DNA from: Bog-473 sp963828505
Lineage (GTDB): Bacteria > Actinomycetota > Acidimicrobiia > Acidimicrobiales > RAAP-2
Assembly: GCA_963828505.1 (NCBI GenBank)
Contig: CAWHFM010000005.1
Coordinates: 222,690 to 286,689 of the forward strand
Direction: 5' to 3'
Length of the DNA stretch: 64,000 bases
In this document: piece by piece, positions 42,041-53,390 of the stretch
Position numbering within the stretch: position 1 is the stretch's first letter
How the letters are laid out: the number at the start of each line of letters is the position of its first letter
The notes under the pieces: generated by a model
What the model was told of the DNA's origin: nothing
What the model saw: only the letters and a program-made list of their open reading frames with translations
Databases searched by the model: none
Translations under genes and position numbers: made by a program

Positions 42041-43405
42041 GTGGCTGTTGCCTTCGCTCTGTACACGGCATCCGTCGCCATTGTGTTCTGGCCCGGCCAG
42101 ATGGATCCGGACACAATCGACGAGTTGCAAAGCGCCGCCACCGGACAGTTCAACAACTGGCACACTCCGCTGTTGTCGGCGCTCTGGCGGGGTCCGTACC
42201 TTCTGGGTCTGCGTTCCCCCGGCTGGGTTTTGGCCATCAGTGTCTTCAGCATGTTGGTCGGGTTCTACCTGCTCCTCAGGGTGCGTTTTCGACGAGCGGC
42301 TTCAGCGGTCATTGCTATCGCGTGCTTCACGTGGCCACCCGTGCTCTCATGGGGCGTTCACGACGGGCGGGATACCTGGTTCATCGCCCTCCTCATGTGC
42401 GCGTTCGGCTTCACGGCGCGGCTCATGCGAATGGGCCCGAACCAGAGCAGACTGAATCTGGTGGCGTCCCTCATCTGCGCCTACCTGTGTGCTGCGACGT
42501 GGGAGATCGCCCTCGCACCACTGCTCGCCCTCTTCTTCCTAACCGCTTTCATTGTGCTCCCAGCCCGGACTCGGCACCGCGTTTTTACCGCAGGCGCCGT
42601 CGGTCTGGTCGGGTGCATCACAATTTACGGCACCCAGGCGGGACTAGAAGCTGCCATTCATACGACGCAGGAGCACCCGCAGCAGGTCGTCTACGAATAC
42701 GACCTGGCTCAGATGTCCCGGTTGGAGGGAAGAGTGCTCTTTCCTCGTCAAGTCCTCGTTCCGCACCGGAAGGCTCTGGCATACTTCAAAACCATCCCGG
42801 TCGGCACCTTTGACGGCATCGTCTTCGGGCCCCAAGCGGTTGTCCAGGATCAAGTCGGTTCCAATGAAGGTGCGCTTCAGCACGCATGGCTCGACGCAGT
42901 TCTGCACAATCCGATTGGATATCTCGAGGAGCGGACGGACTTGGTCCTCGCCGAGCTTGCGATCACCCAGCCGTCCTTCTGGACCTGGCAGCCTTCCCCC
43001 GACACCCCGCAGTTCCGCCCCCTTTCGGTATCGCTTCGGTCCGACGGCGAGGACTTCCTTGAGAAGTTCGCTGTTGGGGGAAATTTGTACGGTGACGTCC
43101 TCTACACCGTCTGGGTATACGTCGTGATCCTTGGCGTCTCAATACCGGTGCTACTACGAAGATCCCGGAGTTCGCCGCCGGCCCTCGTCGTCGCCGCATT
43201 TGCCATCGGGCTGTTCATGCTGGGAGTCGTGCTGTTCTTCGCGTCGCCCATCCTGATTTACCGAATTGCCTATCCCTTCGTCGTCGGGGGGACGGTGGTG
43301 GCGCCCCTCCTTCTTCCATCCCGTCGTGCCGACATCGGCCCACCCGTTGCGGCCAGAAGGCACCCCGCACCAGCCTTTGGGCGTCGTCGTCGATGGCGTA
43401 TGTGA
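42041..43405 (+). CDS. polytopic membrane protein, glycosyltransferase-like (GT-C type)
   Basis: A 454-residue protein with about ten hydrophobic helices. The first extracytoplasmic loop has FWPGQMDPDTIDELQSA followed by WHTPLLSALWRG. This acidic DPD motif plus a His-Thr-Pro-Leu helix is characteristic of GT-C-like polyprenyl-linked sugar transferases (DUF6020-like proteins). A second loop of about 140 residues follows the central helices. The frame is open back to 41963 with no better start than the GTG at 42041, so the N-terminus may be truncated or start at a rare codon. It is less GC-rich than housekeeping genes here, which suggests transfer. The sugar substrate is unknown. Confidence 0.65.
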   Translation: MAVAFALYTASVAIVFWPGQMDPDTIDELQSAATGQFNNWHTPLLSALWRGPYLLGLRSPGWVLAISVFSMLVGFYLLLRVRFRRAASAVIAIACFTWPPVLSWGVHDGRDTWFIALLMCAFGFTARLMRMGPNQSRLNLVASLICAYLCAATWEIALAPLLALFFLTAFIVLPARTRHRVFTAGAVGLVGCITIYGTQAGLEAAIHTTQEHPQQVVYEYDLAQMSRLEGRVLFPRQVLVPHRKALAYFKTIPVGTFDGIVFGPQAVVQDQVGSNEGALQHAWLDAVLHNPIGYLEERTDLVLAELAITQPSFWTWQPSPDTPQFRPLSVSLRSDGEDFLEKFAVGGNLYGDVLYTVWVYVVILGVSIPVLLRRSRSSPPALVVAAFAIGLFMLGVVLFFASPILIYRIAYPFVVGGTVVAPLLLPSRRADIGPPVAARRHPAPAFGRRRRWRM

Positions 43406-44013
43406 CGAACCCCTGGCACCGAGCAGGAAAGCGCGACGCAGTTCGTCGTGGCGGTGTTGGTGTCGTCTCGAGGCTGGCTGGGACGGATGTTGACGAGGGT
43501 CGGTCTCGAGGCCATGAGCCAGCGATGAGGTACTCGACGACGTGATCGCGGGGACGATCGTGATGCGCCAGCGTTCAACCCAATCGTCTGCACCATGCAG
43601 CAGGAATGTCACGACCAACATTTGTCAGGAGCGTTTCAAGTCTTCGAGCAGGTTGAGGATTGTGCCGCTCTGGGGAAGTTGCTCGGCGAACCTTGGCGGC
43701 CTCGGGTTGTCTATTCCTTGAAGCGCCGGGTTCGCTCGTGGATTTCGCGGAGACGAAGCTCGCTTTGATTGTTCCATCTGGGTTGTCAAGCGTTTCACCA
43801 GGGCGTTTCAGAGAAGTAGGACTGAAGAGGTCAAGTTTCGTTGGTGTGAGTGGGGCGTTTGACCCGTGAGTACACCGGCCATGCTCAGAGACCGTGTCCA
43901 GCTCAGAGTCCGACTCTGATCTCGGCCGCCATCAACGGCCAGCTCCCGTCAGTCACCGAGGAATTCGAAGTCGAGTTGGTCACCATCGCCATTGAGGACG
44001 ATCTGGCATCTAG
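43406..44013. other. 608-base region without a clear gene
   Basis: No frame gives a recognisable protein on either strand. A minus-strand stretch near 43630-43690 could be the tail of a decayed gene (it reads FAEQLPQSGTILNLLEDL before a stop), but there is no family match. The region separates the GT-C-like gene from the convergent family 2 glycosyltransferase and appears to be genomic debris typical of this island. Confidence 0.4.
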
Positions 44014-44853
44014 CTACGACCGGGGCGAGACGGCGGAGTGGACAGTCGAGGGCGAACCCTTCGCCTTGTGTGTCCGGCTCACGAAGTCGGCCGAGGAGTC
44101 GGTGCGCAGCGGGGCGCCGCCCAGGTACCCATATCGCCGGAGGCCGGCCTTCTGGAGCCGGAACTGTGTCGATGTCCGGAGCACCCCCAGGCCATAGCGC
44201 ACGCTTCCTTTTAAGTTGATTGACGAGGAATCCGCGTCGTACCGGGTTGGACACGAGATCTCCCCGATGCGCGCGCCAATCATCAGGGCCTGGGCAATTA
44301 CCTCGTTGTCGAACACGAAGTCGTCCGAGTTCTCCTCGAGTCGGAGGCTCTCGAGCAGCGATCGGCTGTAGGCCCGCAACCCTGTGTGAAACTCGGAGAG
44401 CTTCGCTCCGGTCATGACGTTCTCGAAAAACGTGAGGGCCCTGTTCGAGAAGTACTTATAGTGGGGCATCCCTCCCTCCACCGCGTTCTGCGCCAACACT
44501 CGGGATCCCAAGACGAAGTCGTATGCGTCGTAGGCGATCATGGAGGCCATCGGCACGGTCAGTGCTGGCGAGTACTGATAATCGGGATGCAGCATTACGA
44601 CGACATCGGCGCCACGCATGAGAGCTGCCGCGTAGCACGTCTTCTGATTGCCGCCGTATCCTCTGTTCTCCTGGTGTCGAATCAGCAGGAGCCCGAGGTT
44701 ATCGGCGACCTTGGCTGTCTCATCGGTGCTGGCGTCATCGACCACCAGGACTTCGTCGATGATGTCTCGGTCGATTCCGGCAACCGTTTTGGCCAGCGTA
44801 AGTACGGCGTTATAGGCCGGCAGGACGACGAAGATTTTCTTTCCTCTGAGCAT
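44014..44853 (-). CDS. family 2 glycosyltransferase
   Basis: A 279-residue GT-A fold enzyme. VVLPAYNAVLTLAKTV opens the domain, VDDASTDET (about 39-47) binds the nucleotide, HQENRGYGGNQ follows, and the metal-binding triad is in place of DxD as HPDYQYSP near 92-99. The later GLRAYSR and NEVIAQAL blocks match dolichyl-phosphate-mannose or undecaprenyl-phosphate-glycosyl synthase-like proteins. No C-terminal membrane helices are present. The ATG at 44853 is preceded by AAAGGAGG. It probably transfers a sugar to a lipid carrier for surface glycan synthesis alongside the GT-C proteins of this island. Confidence 0.85.
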   Translation of the reverse strand: MLRGKKIFVVLPAYNAVLTLAKTVAGIDRDIIDEVLVVDDASTDETAKVADNLGLLLIRHQENRGYGGNQKTCYAAALMRGADVVVMLHPDYQYSPALTVPMASMIAYDAYDFVLGSRVLAQNAVEGGMPHYKYFSNRALTFFENVMTGAKLSEFHTGLRAYSRSLLESLRLEENSDDFVFDNEVIAQALMIGARIGEISCPTRYDADSSSINLKGSVRYGLGVLRTSTQFRLQKAGLRRYGYLGGAPLRTDSSADFVSRTHKAKGSPSTVHSAVSPRS

Positions 44854-45014
44854 GAGGCCTTCGCCTCCTTTGTGGCTTCTGGCTTGACTGACATGGAACG
44901 AGTAGACGCCTGATGCGGCACTTTAGCTTGCCTCTTAACGAACTGCCCCCCTGTAGCTTCCACGAAGCCCGAGCTTCCCGAGTCGGCGGCAAGGATCTCT
45001 CGGATGCCTGTCCA

Positions 45015-45339
45015 GTCACCTCTCGCATCTCACCGGTGATGGGCCCGCGCTCGCGGTCGTTGGCGATCTACTCGCGACAGCGCGTCGCCTCCTCTGCGCT
45101 GAGGCGCCGGGTCACGGTCTTGTCGGCGACCTTGGCGCTCAACTGGAAGTACAGACCGCAGAGCGCAGGCGGGTCGGCCTCCTACCTGCACCCGGCCCGG
45201 TTGCAGTGGGTGAAGCGCGTCGTGAGGCCGCCGGCGGACATGATGCCGATGCCCGCCGCTGCGCGGCGAGGGCCCGGTAGCGCCGCTCGAGGCGCTCGAG
45301 GTCGCGAGCCGAGGTCTTCTTCGTCATCACGAAGAGCAC
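45015..45339 (-). pseudogene. DUF6788-like IS accessory protein remnant
   Basis: Starting at the ATG at 45339, MTKKTSARDLERLERRYRALAAQ is followed by a frameshift into IMSAGGLTTRFTHCNRAGC. An in-frame stop then precedes ADPPALCGLYFQLSAKVA and DKTVTRRLSAEEA, and another stop follows. The order (coiled start, THCxxxxCxC-type zinc motif, a short Pro-Pro-Leu block, KTVTRRLSxE) matches DUF6788-type small proteins often found with actinobacterial insertion elements. One frameshift and two stops show it is dead. Confidence 0.55.
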
Positions 45340-45535
45340 CTCGACGCTGCCGCCACACCAAAGCCTCGAAGCGGTGTTCCGCCACGGCTGGGGCTTGGCT
45401 TATGGGGCCTTCTCCTACGGGCGCATCGACGAGGAGGCCGTGCGCGACGCCCTGGTGGCGTATCGCTCATCTCAGTGGCCGACGGTCTTCGCCGTCGACA
45501 CCTCGAGCTGTCGGCGAGGATCGGTCTGGACGCAT
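45330..45535 (+). pseudogene. DDE transposase N-terminal remnant (copy B)
   Basis: The plus strand reads LPPHQSLEAVFRHGWGLAYG, FSYGRIDEEAVRDAL and WPTVFAVDTSS before losing similarity. This is the same order of motifs as the remnant at 41549-41830 and belongs to the same DDE transposase family. The two fragments are divergent and not a recent duplication. It abuts the DUF6788-like remnant head to head, as accessory and transposase genes do in intact elements. Confidence 0.5.
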
Positions 45536-45944
45536 GAACGTCCACGGCGGGGATTCCCGTCGCCACCGGTATCCCGGTGACTCGAACATCCCCTACGGGA
45601 TCTCGGAGATGGTGATCTACGACCCCGCCGTGCCGGCAGTACTAACGCGTCGCGGTCGCGGCTCACAGGTCCTCCGTAGGCATCGTCAGTACAAGGAATG
45701 TTCTGCCCCGTCAAGAGCTCCGGGCGGTGGCACGTCATTATGGCGGTTCCTATGTACTGGCTCCCGACCGGAAGAGCCCCCTCGGGGATGCGTCTGATCA
45801 GCACATATGGGATCGAGGGACTCTACAAAGTGCCCGGTGGGGGCATCGCCACGTTTGGAGTCGAAGGGTCAGACCCCGGGCGACGAAACAGCGACAGTGG
45901 TGCCCGTCGCGTTCTTCTCGCCTTCGAGCATGCGCATGACGACA
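45536..45944. other. 409-base stretch, no clear gene
   Basis: Three short plus-strand frames overlap here (for example 45698-45964), but none resembles a known domain. This is probably degenerate DNA between the transposase remnant and the YfhO-like remnant. Confidence 0.4.
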
Positions 45945-46277
45945 ACCTCCACGCATCCCACTGAACTGTACGTCCACGTGACGGATGCTCCGGGTTGGCA
46001 CGTGGACGTCGACGGGCGATCGGTAGGTTTTGACAGCTGGAACGGCTTGATGATCCGACTCGACCTCCTGGCCGGTCACCACGTAGTCCTGCTGTCCTAT
46101 CTGCCGGCGAGCTTTCAGTGGGGGATCGTCTTCGCAGGGTTCGCCGTGCTCGGCCTCGTCGCCTGGGTCGTACTCGAGATGCGGGGAGCCCACAGCCGCC
46201 GGATCACCATTCGGACGACGGGGTGTCGATCTCCGCCTGAGAAGGGTGAGCACCTGCCGCCCAAGGCGGTTGGCTGA
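45945..46277 (+). pseudogene. C-terminal fragment of a YfhO-like membrane protein
   Basis: The frame reads ELYVHVTDAPGWHVDVDGR, a small loop with DSWNGLMIRLDLLAGHHVV, LSYLPASFQWGI and a hydrophobic helix before a basic tail and stop. This is the usual C-terminal domain of YfhO/GT-C-like membrane proteins (a beta-sandwich with a GWxxxVDG motif and a final helix). The long membrane portion expected upstream is missing, so the gene is a 5'-truncated relic. Confidence 0.5.
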
Positions 46278-46335
46278 GCCGCCGTCGACTCCATGAACCA
46301 CGCTGAGTCCACGAGGGTCACCGGGCGATACGTGG

Positions 46336-46965
46336 TCACGGTGCTTCCAATCTCGCAGACCATCGCGCACGGTGCACCCGATCCGCCGCCCGCGGGCGGG
46401 GTCGGTCGAGCGACGCCGACCTGTGGTCGCGGCCGTCGGGATGGCCCACGACGACGGCACAGAAGAGGCGCCACCCGGGCGGGACGCCGAGGTGTGTCGC
46501 TAGCTCCCCTTCGCCCCGGAACGTGCCGAGAATGCAAGCGCCTAGACCCGCGTCCACGGCGCCGAGCAGCACGGCCATGACGCCGAACGCTGCATCGCCG
46601 TACCAGTAGGGGATGGGCCAGCGGTCAGCACCGTCGCCCAACCCCGCATCCGCTTTGTCCACCTCGGCGTACCTCGAGACGTAGAGCTCCGACGAGGTGT
46701 AGGCGAGCAGGACCACTTGGGCGCGCCGCAGCCCGTCGATCCAGTCGCGGTAGTGCGCCCGCCAGTCCTCGTCGGTAGTGGCGTCGAAGTAGACCGCGGT
46801 CTCCTCCGGGCCTTGTAGCACCAGCCAGGCCGTCCCACCGGTGTTGCCTGCGGTCGGCGAGCGCAGGGCGCCACCAACCAGACGGTCGACGACCGCAGGG
46901 TCGACGGGCTCGGTCGAGAAGCTGCGCACCATTGCCCGCCGTCGTATGGCGTCGTGGAGCTCCAC
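46336..46965 (-). CDS. nitroreductase family protein
   Basis: A 209-residue FMN-dependent nitroreductase-fold protein. IRRRAMVRSFSTEPV at the start and LRSPTAGNTGGTAWLVL are the FMN-binding signatures; WYGDAAFGVMAVLLGAVDAGLG is the dimer helix. The GTG at 46965 gives the normal N-terminus, while in-frame extension upstream overlaps the promoter region of the divergent rhodanese-ThiF gene. The substrate is unknown. Its 5' 230 bases belong to the 1,556-bp repeat, so a truncated second copy exists at 50595-50999. Confidence 0.85.
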   Translation of the reverse strand: MELHDAIRRRAMVRSFSTEPVDPAVVDRLVGGALRSPTAGNTGGTAWLVLQGPEETAVYFDATTDEDWRAHYRDWIDGLRRAQVVLLAYTSSELYVSRYAEVDKADAGLGDGADRWPIPYWYGDAAFGVMAVLLGAVDAGLGACILGTFRGEGELATHLGVPPGWRLFCAVVVGHPDGRDHRSASLDRPRPRAADRVHRARWSARLEAP

Positions 46966-47091
46966 CCCGGCAGTCTCGCACCCCTGGACAAGGCAAACTC
47001 GCACCTCACCCGAGGATGGGAATGTCGACCCCACTGGTAGTGTTTCAAGGTTTGGAACCGGCGGATGGCCGGTCGCCACCGGAGGTTGAGC

Positions 47092-48255
<1,164 letters not shown>

Positions 48256-48268
48256 TTCTCGGCGGCAG

Positions 48269-48287
48269 GCGTCGCTCGCGGCGACGC
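48269..48287 (+). terminator. hairpin after rhodanese-ThiF copy 1
   Basis: GCGTCGC at 48269-48275 pairs perfectly with GCGACGC at 48281-48287 across a five-base loop, 14 bases after the stop codon. No T-run follows, so intrinsic termination is uncertain. The 1,556-bp repeat ends four bases beyond this hairpin. Confidence 0.4.
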
Positions 48288-48450
48288 ACGGCCCGATGCG
48301 TCGAACCGAAGCAGGAAGCGTCTCTATTATCCTGCTGGCTTGGTTTTGGCGTCCGGGGCGTCGTCGTACAGCAGGCCGCGCACAGCATGCCCTCGTACTC
48401 GGTGCCGAGGAACCTGGGGCACACGCTGTCGGCGTTGGCGAAGGCCTTTG

Positions 48451-48686
48451 GAGCTCCGCCTTGATGGCGCGGATCCCAGCCCCGCATCGGGGATGTACGA
48501 GATCGGAAGCCGCCTGCGCGCGAGAAGTGCCGCAGCGCCTCGCCCATGTCGACGGGCCCGGTGGCACAGTTGAGCCCGACCACGCCGCTCGTGATGCTCT
48601 ACCTGAACCGGCTCTCGGACCTGCCCTGGGCCCTGGTGCGCTGGCACGAAGAGCCTGAGCACCGCTTGTCCAAGGTCCGCGGTTGA
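48451..48686. pseudogene. decayed, deleted copy of the metH-pduO locus
   Basis: Three consecutive segments resemble parts of the genuine locus in the same order and orientation. 48451-48479 resembles metH at about 39141-39166, 48481-48583 resembles metH at 39981-40084, and 48591-48686 resembles the 3' end of pduO at 41311-41400 (it still reads VMLYLNRLSDLPWAL and ends in a stop). Identity is high but clearly imperfect, and the DNA between the segments is missing. This is an old copy that lost most of its interior. Confidence 0.75.
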
Positions 48687-48711
48687 CCCTTGCGAGGGTA
48701 CCGTCGGGACC

Positions 48712-50598
48712 TCAAGCCGGCCGGAGCGTTCGACCCAGGTCATACCACGCGTAGGCACCCGACTGACGGATGGGAGGCGCCCCGATCAGCCAGGAGAGGT
48801 AGGCAACGACCATGCGAGCCGTTCCGGGAGCTGGAAGCGCGATGGCGGACTGAACGTGCCACGACAACAGCTCTTGTCGCATGGTGTGGCGCGCTCCAGG
48901 GCTGTGATCCGGAGGCACGCGGGCGTAGAGGTCCGAGAGAGCCGTTGCGATGGTCGATGTGTAATCAGCGTAGGCATACCGAGTGTTGGCGCGTTGCCCC
49001 GATGCTCCTTGGGGGACGATGAAGTATCCCCCCGGCATGGAGAACTGCATCCCGGCTTCCGTCTGCCACACCATGCCCTGAGGTTCTGTACCGCTGGGGA
49101 ATGGGTAGAGGAGGGCAACCTTTCCCGCCGGGAGGTTCTGCACGGACGCCGACGTGAAGTAGCTTCCCTGGGGCACGTCGATCGAAGAGTTGTACGGAAC
49201 GGCTGGGAAGAGCGGGATCAATGCGACCGCAGCGACAGCTGCTGGAACGGCGGTCGCCGCGACTGGGAAGCCGCGGGCGATGGCGGTCGCGTGGATCTGG
49301 TCCAGAACCATCGCGAGGAGAAGGGCCGCGAACATTGCGACGAAGAGTGAGAATCGCACAGGAAGGATGTTGCTGAACAAGGGCACGTGGCCAACGATCG
49401 CCCATGGCAGCGGGATCCCGCCGGATGCGGAGCCGTTGGAAAGCACGCTCGGCTCAGCCCTCACGACGAGCTTCGATCCGAGAGAGAAGACGAAGGCTGC
49501 TGCCCCCACGAAGGTCACTACCCGTACTTCGGCCCGACGCCAAAGCCAGACCCCACCGACGACCAGCGTGAATATCAGGGTGAGTCCGAGGTAGGACCCG
49601 TTCTCGACAAAGTTTCCCCCGAACAAGTCCGCCCTTGATGCAAGCGACTGGGGTGCGATCCTCATGAGGCCGTCCGGGACTATCGCTCCCAGGAGATCGG
49701 CTCTGTAGTAGGCCGGATTGTGATACGCACCGGTCACGTGCTCTGGACCACGGAGCGCATACCAGGTTGGATACGCGAGCCCTATAGCGGCAACCTCTCC
49801 CCCCCAGGCAAGGCCGACCGTCAGGTCCCGAACATGAGTTCGCACCAAAGAGGGTCGCATCAAGGCGAACGCGACGAGCATCACTGCTGCGATGACCATC
49901 GTCTCGAGCAGCATCTCGAGCGAGATGAAGAATTGGGCGACGACAAGTAGACCCAAAATCACCCCCCGACGGCGCGCCCTTCCGTCCCTGATGAGAGCAA
50001 TGTCATGTATGAGAAGCAGCATTAGGGGGGGGAGGACGGCAAATGCCATGTGCAGGTGTGCCTCGCCTTGTCCGATCTCGTAAGGCCCGAACCCGTAAAG
50101 CAGTCCGGCCACGAAGGCCGAGGGTCGCCAGGAAGTGAAGCGCTGCACCACGAAGTACATCGATGTCGCGGAACCAGCGAGGGCGAGCGTCATACCCACG
50201 TTCAGCGCCGCGACGGGACCGAAGAGAACCGTGATGGGCGCGAGGAGCAGGCCGAGCAAGGGGACCGAAGTCTGATCGAGGAGATTGACTCCATAGGGAA
50301 TGTTCACGAGGGACGTGTGAAATGGGTTCAGACCATGCCCGAGCGCATAGGGCACCCAATTGAGGAACCACATCGTCTGGAGCATGTCGTTCTGCCCGAG
50401 GACGACATGCGGCGCGCCGTCCCTCCAGAAGTTCGAGTAAACCGCCACGGCGAGGCCGCAGAAGACAGCCACGGCTATGGCGTCGCTCCACCAAGGCGCT
50501 CGCGGTCGCGGCGGACGGATCCGGTGTCGTCGGCGAACTGTCTTTTCATGTTGCGCCCGAGTGGGACGGGCGACGGTGAGAGAGGCGGACGTATTCAC
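48712..50598 (-). CDS. large polytopic membrane glycosyltransferase-like protein
   Basis: A 628-residue protein. A basic cytosolic N-terminus of about 45 residues (Arg-rich RRRHRIRPPRPR) is followed by around a dozen membrane helices and a C-terminal extracytoplasmic domain of about 180 residues rich in aromatic residues. The first loop has FWRDGAPHVVLGQNDMLQTM and a later HTSLVNIPYGVN, as in GT-C polyprenyl-phosphate sugar transferases. The start is the GTG at 50598, which overlaps a preceding stop as GTGA, so it was once translated right behind an upstream gene whose 3' end survives at 50595-50769. The sugar and acceptor are unknown. Confidence 0.75.
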   Translation of the reverse strand: MNTSASLTVARPTRAQHEKTVRRRHRIRPPRPRAPWWSDAIAVAVFCGLAVAVYSNFWRDGAPHVVLGQNDMLQTMWFLNWVPYALGHGLNPFHTSLVNIPYGVNLLDQTSVPLLGLLLAPITVLFGPVAALNVGMTLALAGSATSMYFVVQRFTSWRPSAFVAGLLYGFGPYEIGQGEAHLHMAFAVLPPLMLLLIHDIALIRDGRARRRGVILGLLVVAQFFISLEMLLETMVIAAVMLVAFALMRPSLVRTHVRDLTVGLAWGGEVAAIGLAYPTWYALRGPEHVTGAYHNPAYYRADLLGAIVPDGLMRIAPQSLASRADLFGGNFVENGSYLGLTLIFTLVVGGVWLWRRAEVRVVTFVGAAAFVFSLGSKLVVRAEPSVLSNGSASGGIPLPWAIVGHVPLFSNILPVRFSLFVAMFAALLLAMVLDQIHATAIARGFPVAATAVPAAVAAVALIPLFPAVPYNSSIDVPQGSYFTSASVQNLPAGKVALLYPFPSGTEPQGMVWQTEAGMQFSMPGGYFIVPQGASGQRANTRYAYADYTSTIATALSDLYARVPPDHSPGARHTMRQELLSWHVQSAIALPAPGTARMVVAYLSWLIGAPPIRQSGAYAWYDLGRTLRPA

Positions 50599-50999
50599 GG
50601 GGCGAGAGACTGCACCAACTCGACATCCTCCGTTTCGGCCGCGAGCATGTCTCGTACCGCTTTCCGAACTCGTTCGGTCGACCGATACCGGGGTTTCAGT
50701 GCGCTCTCGTTTCGGGACCAGCTCGAAATGACTTCCAGCGCGGCGCTCTGGCGGCCGGCCACCCGTCTCTCGATCCAGTCGCGGTAGTGCGCCCGCCAGT
50801 CCTCGTCGGTAGTGGCGTCGAAGTAGACCGCGGTCTCCTCCGGGCCTTGTAGCACCAGCCAGGCCGTCCCACCGGTGTTGCCTGCGGTCGGCGAGCGCAG
50901 GGCGCCACCAACCAGACGGTCGACGACCGCAGGGTCGACGGGCTCGGTCGAGAAGCTGCGCACCATTGCCCGCCGTCGTATGGCGTCGTGGAGCTCCAC
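50595..50999 (-). CDS. chimeric ORF: nitroreductase N-terminus joined to a foreign tail
   Basis: The first 76 or so codons equal the nitroreductase at 46965 down to the repeat border (50770). After that the frame runs without a stop into 58 unrelated residues (including RKAVRDMLAAETEDVE) ending at 50595. That tail is in phase and its stop overlaps the GTG of the following membrane-protein gene, so it is most likely the genuine C-terminus of a lost upstream gene. The fused product lacks most of the nitroreductase fold and is probably non-functional. Confidence 0.7.
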   Translation of the reverse strand: MELHDAIRRRAMVRSFSTEPVDPAVVDRLVGGALRSPTAGNTGGTAWLVLQGPEETAVYFDATTDEDWRAHYRDWIERRVAGRQSAALEVISSWSRNESALKPRYRSTERVRKAVRDMLAAETEDVELVQSLAP

Positions 51000-51125
51000 C
51001 CCGGCAGTCTCGCACCCCTGGACAAGGCAAACTCGCACCTCACCCGAGGATGGGAATGTCGACCCCACTGGTAGTGTTTCAAGGTTTGGAACCGGCGGAT
51101 GGCCGGTCGCCACCGGAGGTTGAGC

Positions 51126-52289
<1,164 letters not shown>

Positions 52290-52302
52290 TTCTCGGCGGC
52301 AG

Positions 52303-52321
52303 GCGTCGCTCGCGGCGACGC
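52303..52321 (+). terminator. hairpin after rhodanese-ThiF copy 2
   Basis: The same seven-base-pair stem and five-base loop as at 48269-48287, inside the repeat. There is no T-run, so its role as a terminator is uncertain. Confidence 0.4.
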
Positions 52322-52561
52322 ACGGGTGGTCACCGTAAGCCTCTGACGACGCGAGTGCGTCCTGAGATTCACCGCCTCGACGGGTTACCACTCCCAGGCA
52401 AAAACGGTCCATCGCGCGTTATTCGTGACCGCTCGCGCCAGCATCGTCTTGAAGTCTGCCACGCACGGGACTTGACCCAAGCGGATCGGGTGGGATCCCA
52501 GTCCGAGATCGCCTCGGACGCTGCGCCGGCGAACGTCCTCAGGGACCCGCCCCCGGCGGGC

Positions 52562-52956
52562 GACCGACTGGCCGCGGACCCGTCCACCGCGCTCGGACCG
52601 ACCGTGCCTCAGCTCCTCTCGGGCGCCAACCTGTCCATGGTCAACTTCGAGTCGGCCATGACGGCCGACGGGAGCTGTCCTGATGCCCAACCGAAGCAGT
52701 ACGTGTTCTATGCACCTCCGTCTGCCGTCGGCGCGTTCCAGGGCGCCGGCGTCACCCTCATCACCGAGGCCAACAACCACGGCGAGGACTGCGGTCCGCC
52801 CGGCCTCCAGACGGCCCTCACCACCCGCGCCCAGACCGGCTACACCATCCTCGGCATCGGAGGGAACGCGGCGCAGGCCTTCACCCCGTACACCACGACC
52901 ATTAGGGGGGAGCGCATCGCCATCATCGCCGCCACGCAGGTGATCGACTCCGACCT
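52562..52956 (+). pseudogene. capA internal fragment (copy of 55968-56362)
   Basis: 395 bases that match 55968-56362, inside the intact capA, without a difference I could find. The fragment covers LSGANLSMVNFESAMT through the NNHGEDCG block. It lacks the signal anchor and the C-terminal half, including HWGTE and GTHAH. It is open with 69 unrelated upstream codons from 52355 (which hold an ADRVGSQSEI block that recurs, diverged, near 54790) and 12 downstream codons, so a hybrid of 213 codons could be made but would not be an active enzyme. Confidence 0.85.
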
Positions 52957-52989
52957 AGCCCATCTGTCACCTCGACTCTCGGTCCGGAA

Positions 52990-53121
52990 GGGCTAGACAG
53001 GGCGCCATGACGCTCACCGACGCATCGCGCACCCTCCCCGTCAACGGCGTGGACCTGGCCTGGTCGGAGCACGGGACCGGCGGGACCACCCTCGTGCTGT
53101 GCCACGGCTTCACCGGATCGT
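52990..53121 (+). pseudogene. alpha/beta hydrolase 5' fragment (copy of 57004-57135)
   Basis: 132 bases matching 57004-57135 with five differences. It contains the start codon (53007) and first 38 or so codons of the hydrolase up to CHGFTGS, where a stop codon interrupts it. Spacing from the capA fragment is 608 bases shorter than in the intact locus, so the interior was deleted. Unlike the neighbouring 395-bp capA fragment, this part has diverged slightly. Confidence 0.85.
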
Positions 53122-53390
53122 AGGAGCAGTTCGCCGAGGCGTCGGAGGTTGGATCCGATATTGCGAAGAGCATCTCCGCCGACATGGAGCCTGGATGGAT
53201 CGTTCGACATTGCGCCAGAATCGTGCCGTGGACCTCAACGCCGCGGAGATCGCGGCCAGTAGCGAGTCTTGGAGGAACCTGTGAATCGCCAGCGCACATC
53301 CCGCGTCGTGCTGAGTTGCGCGCATACCGAGATCTCGGTCCATCGAAGCGCCCGTCTGCGATCCGCCTTACCGCCGGGAGGCGCATCCGC

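Noticed and set aside
41653..42813. 386-codon plus-strand frame overlapping the GT-C-like membrane protein
   Set aside because: Only its first 50 codons carry a transposase-like motif; the remainder is an out-of-frame reading of the membrane protein gene.
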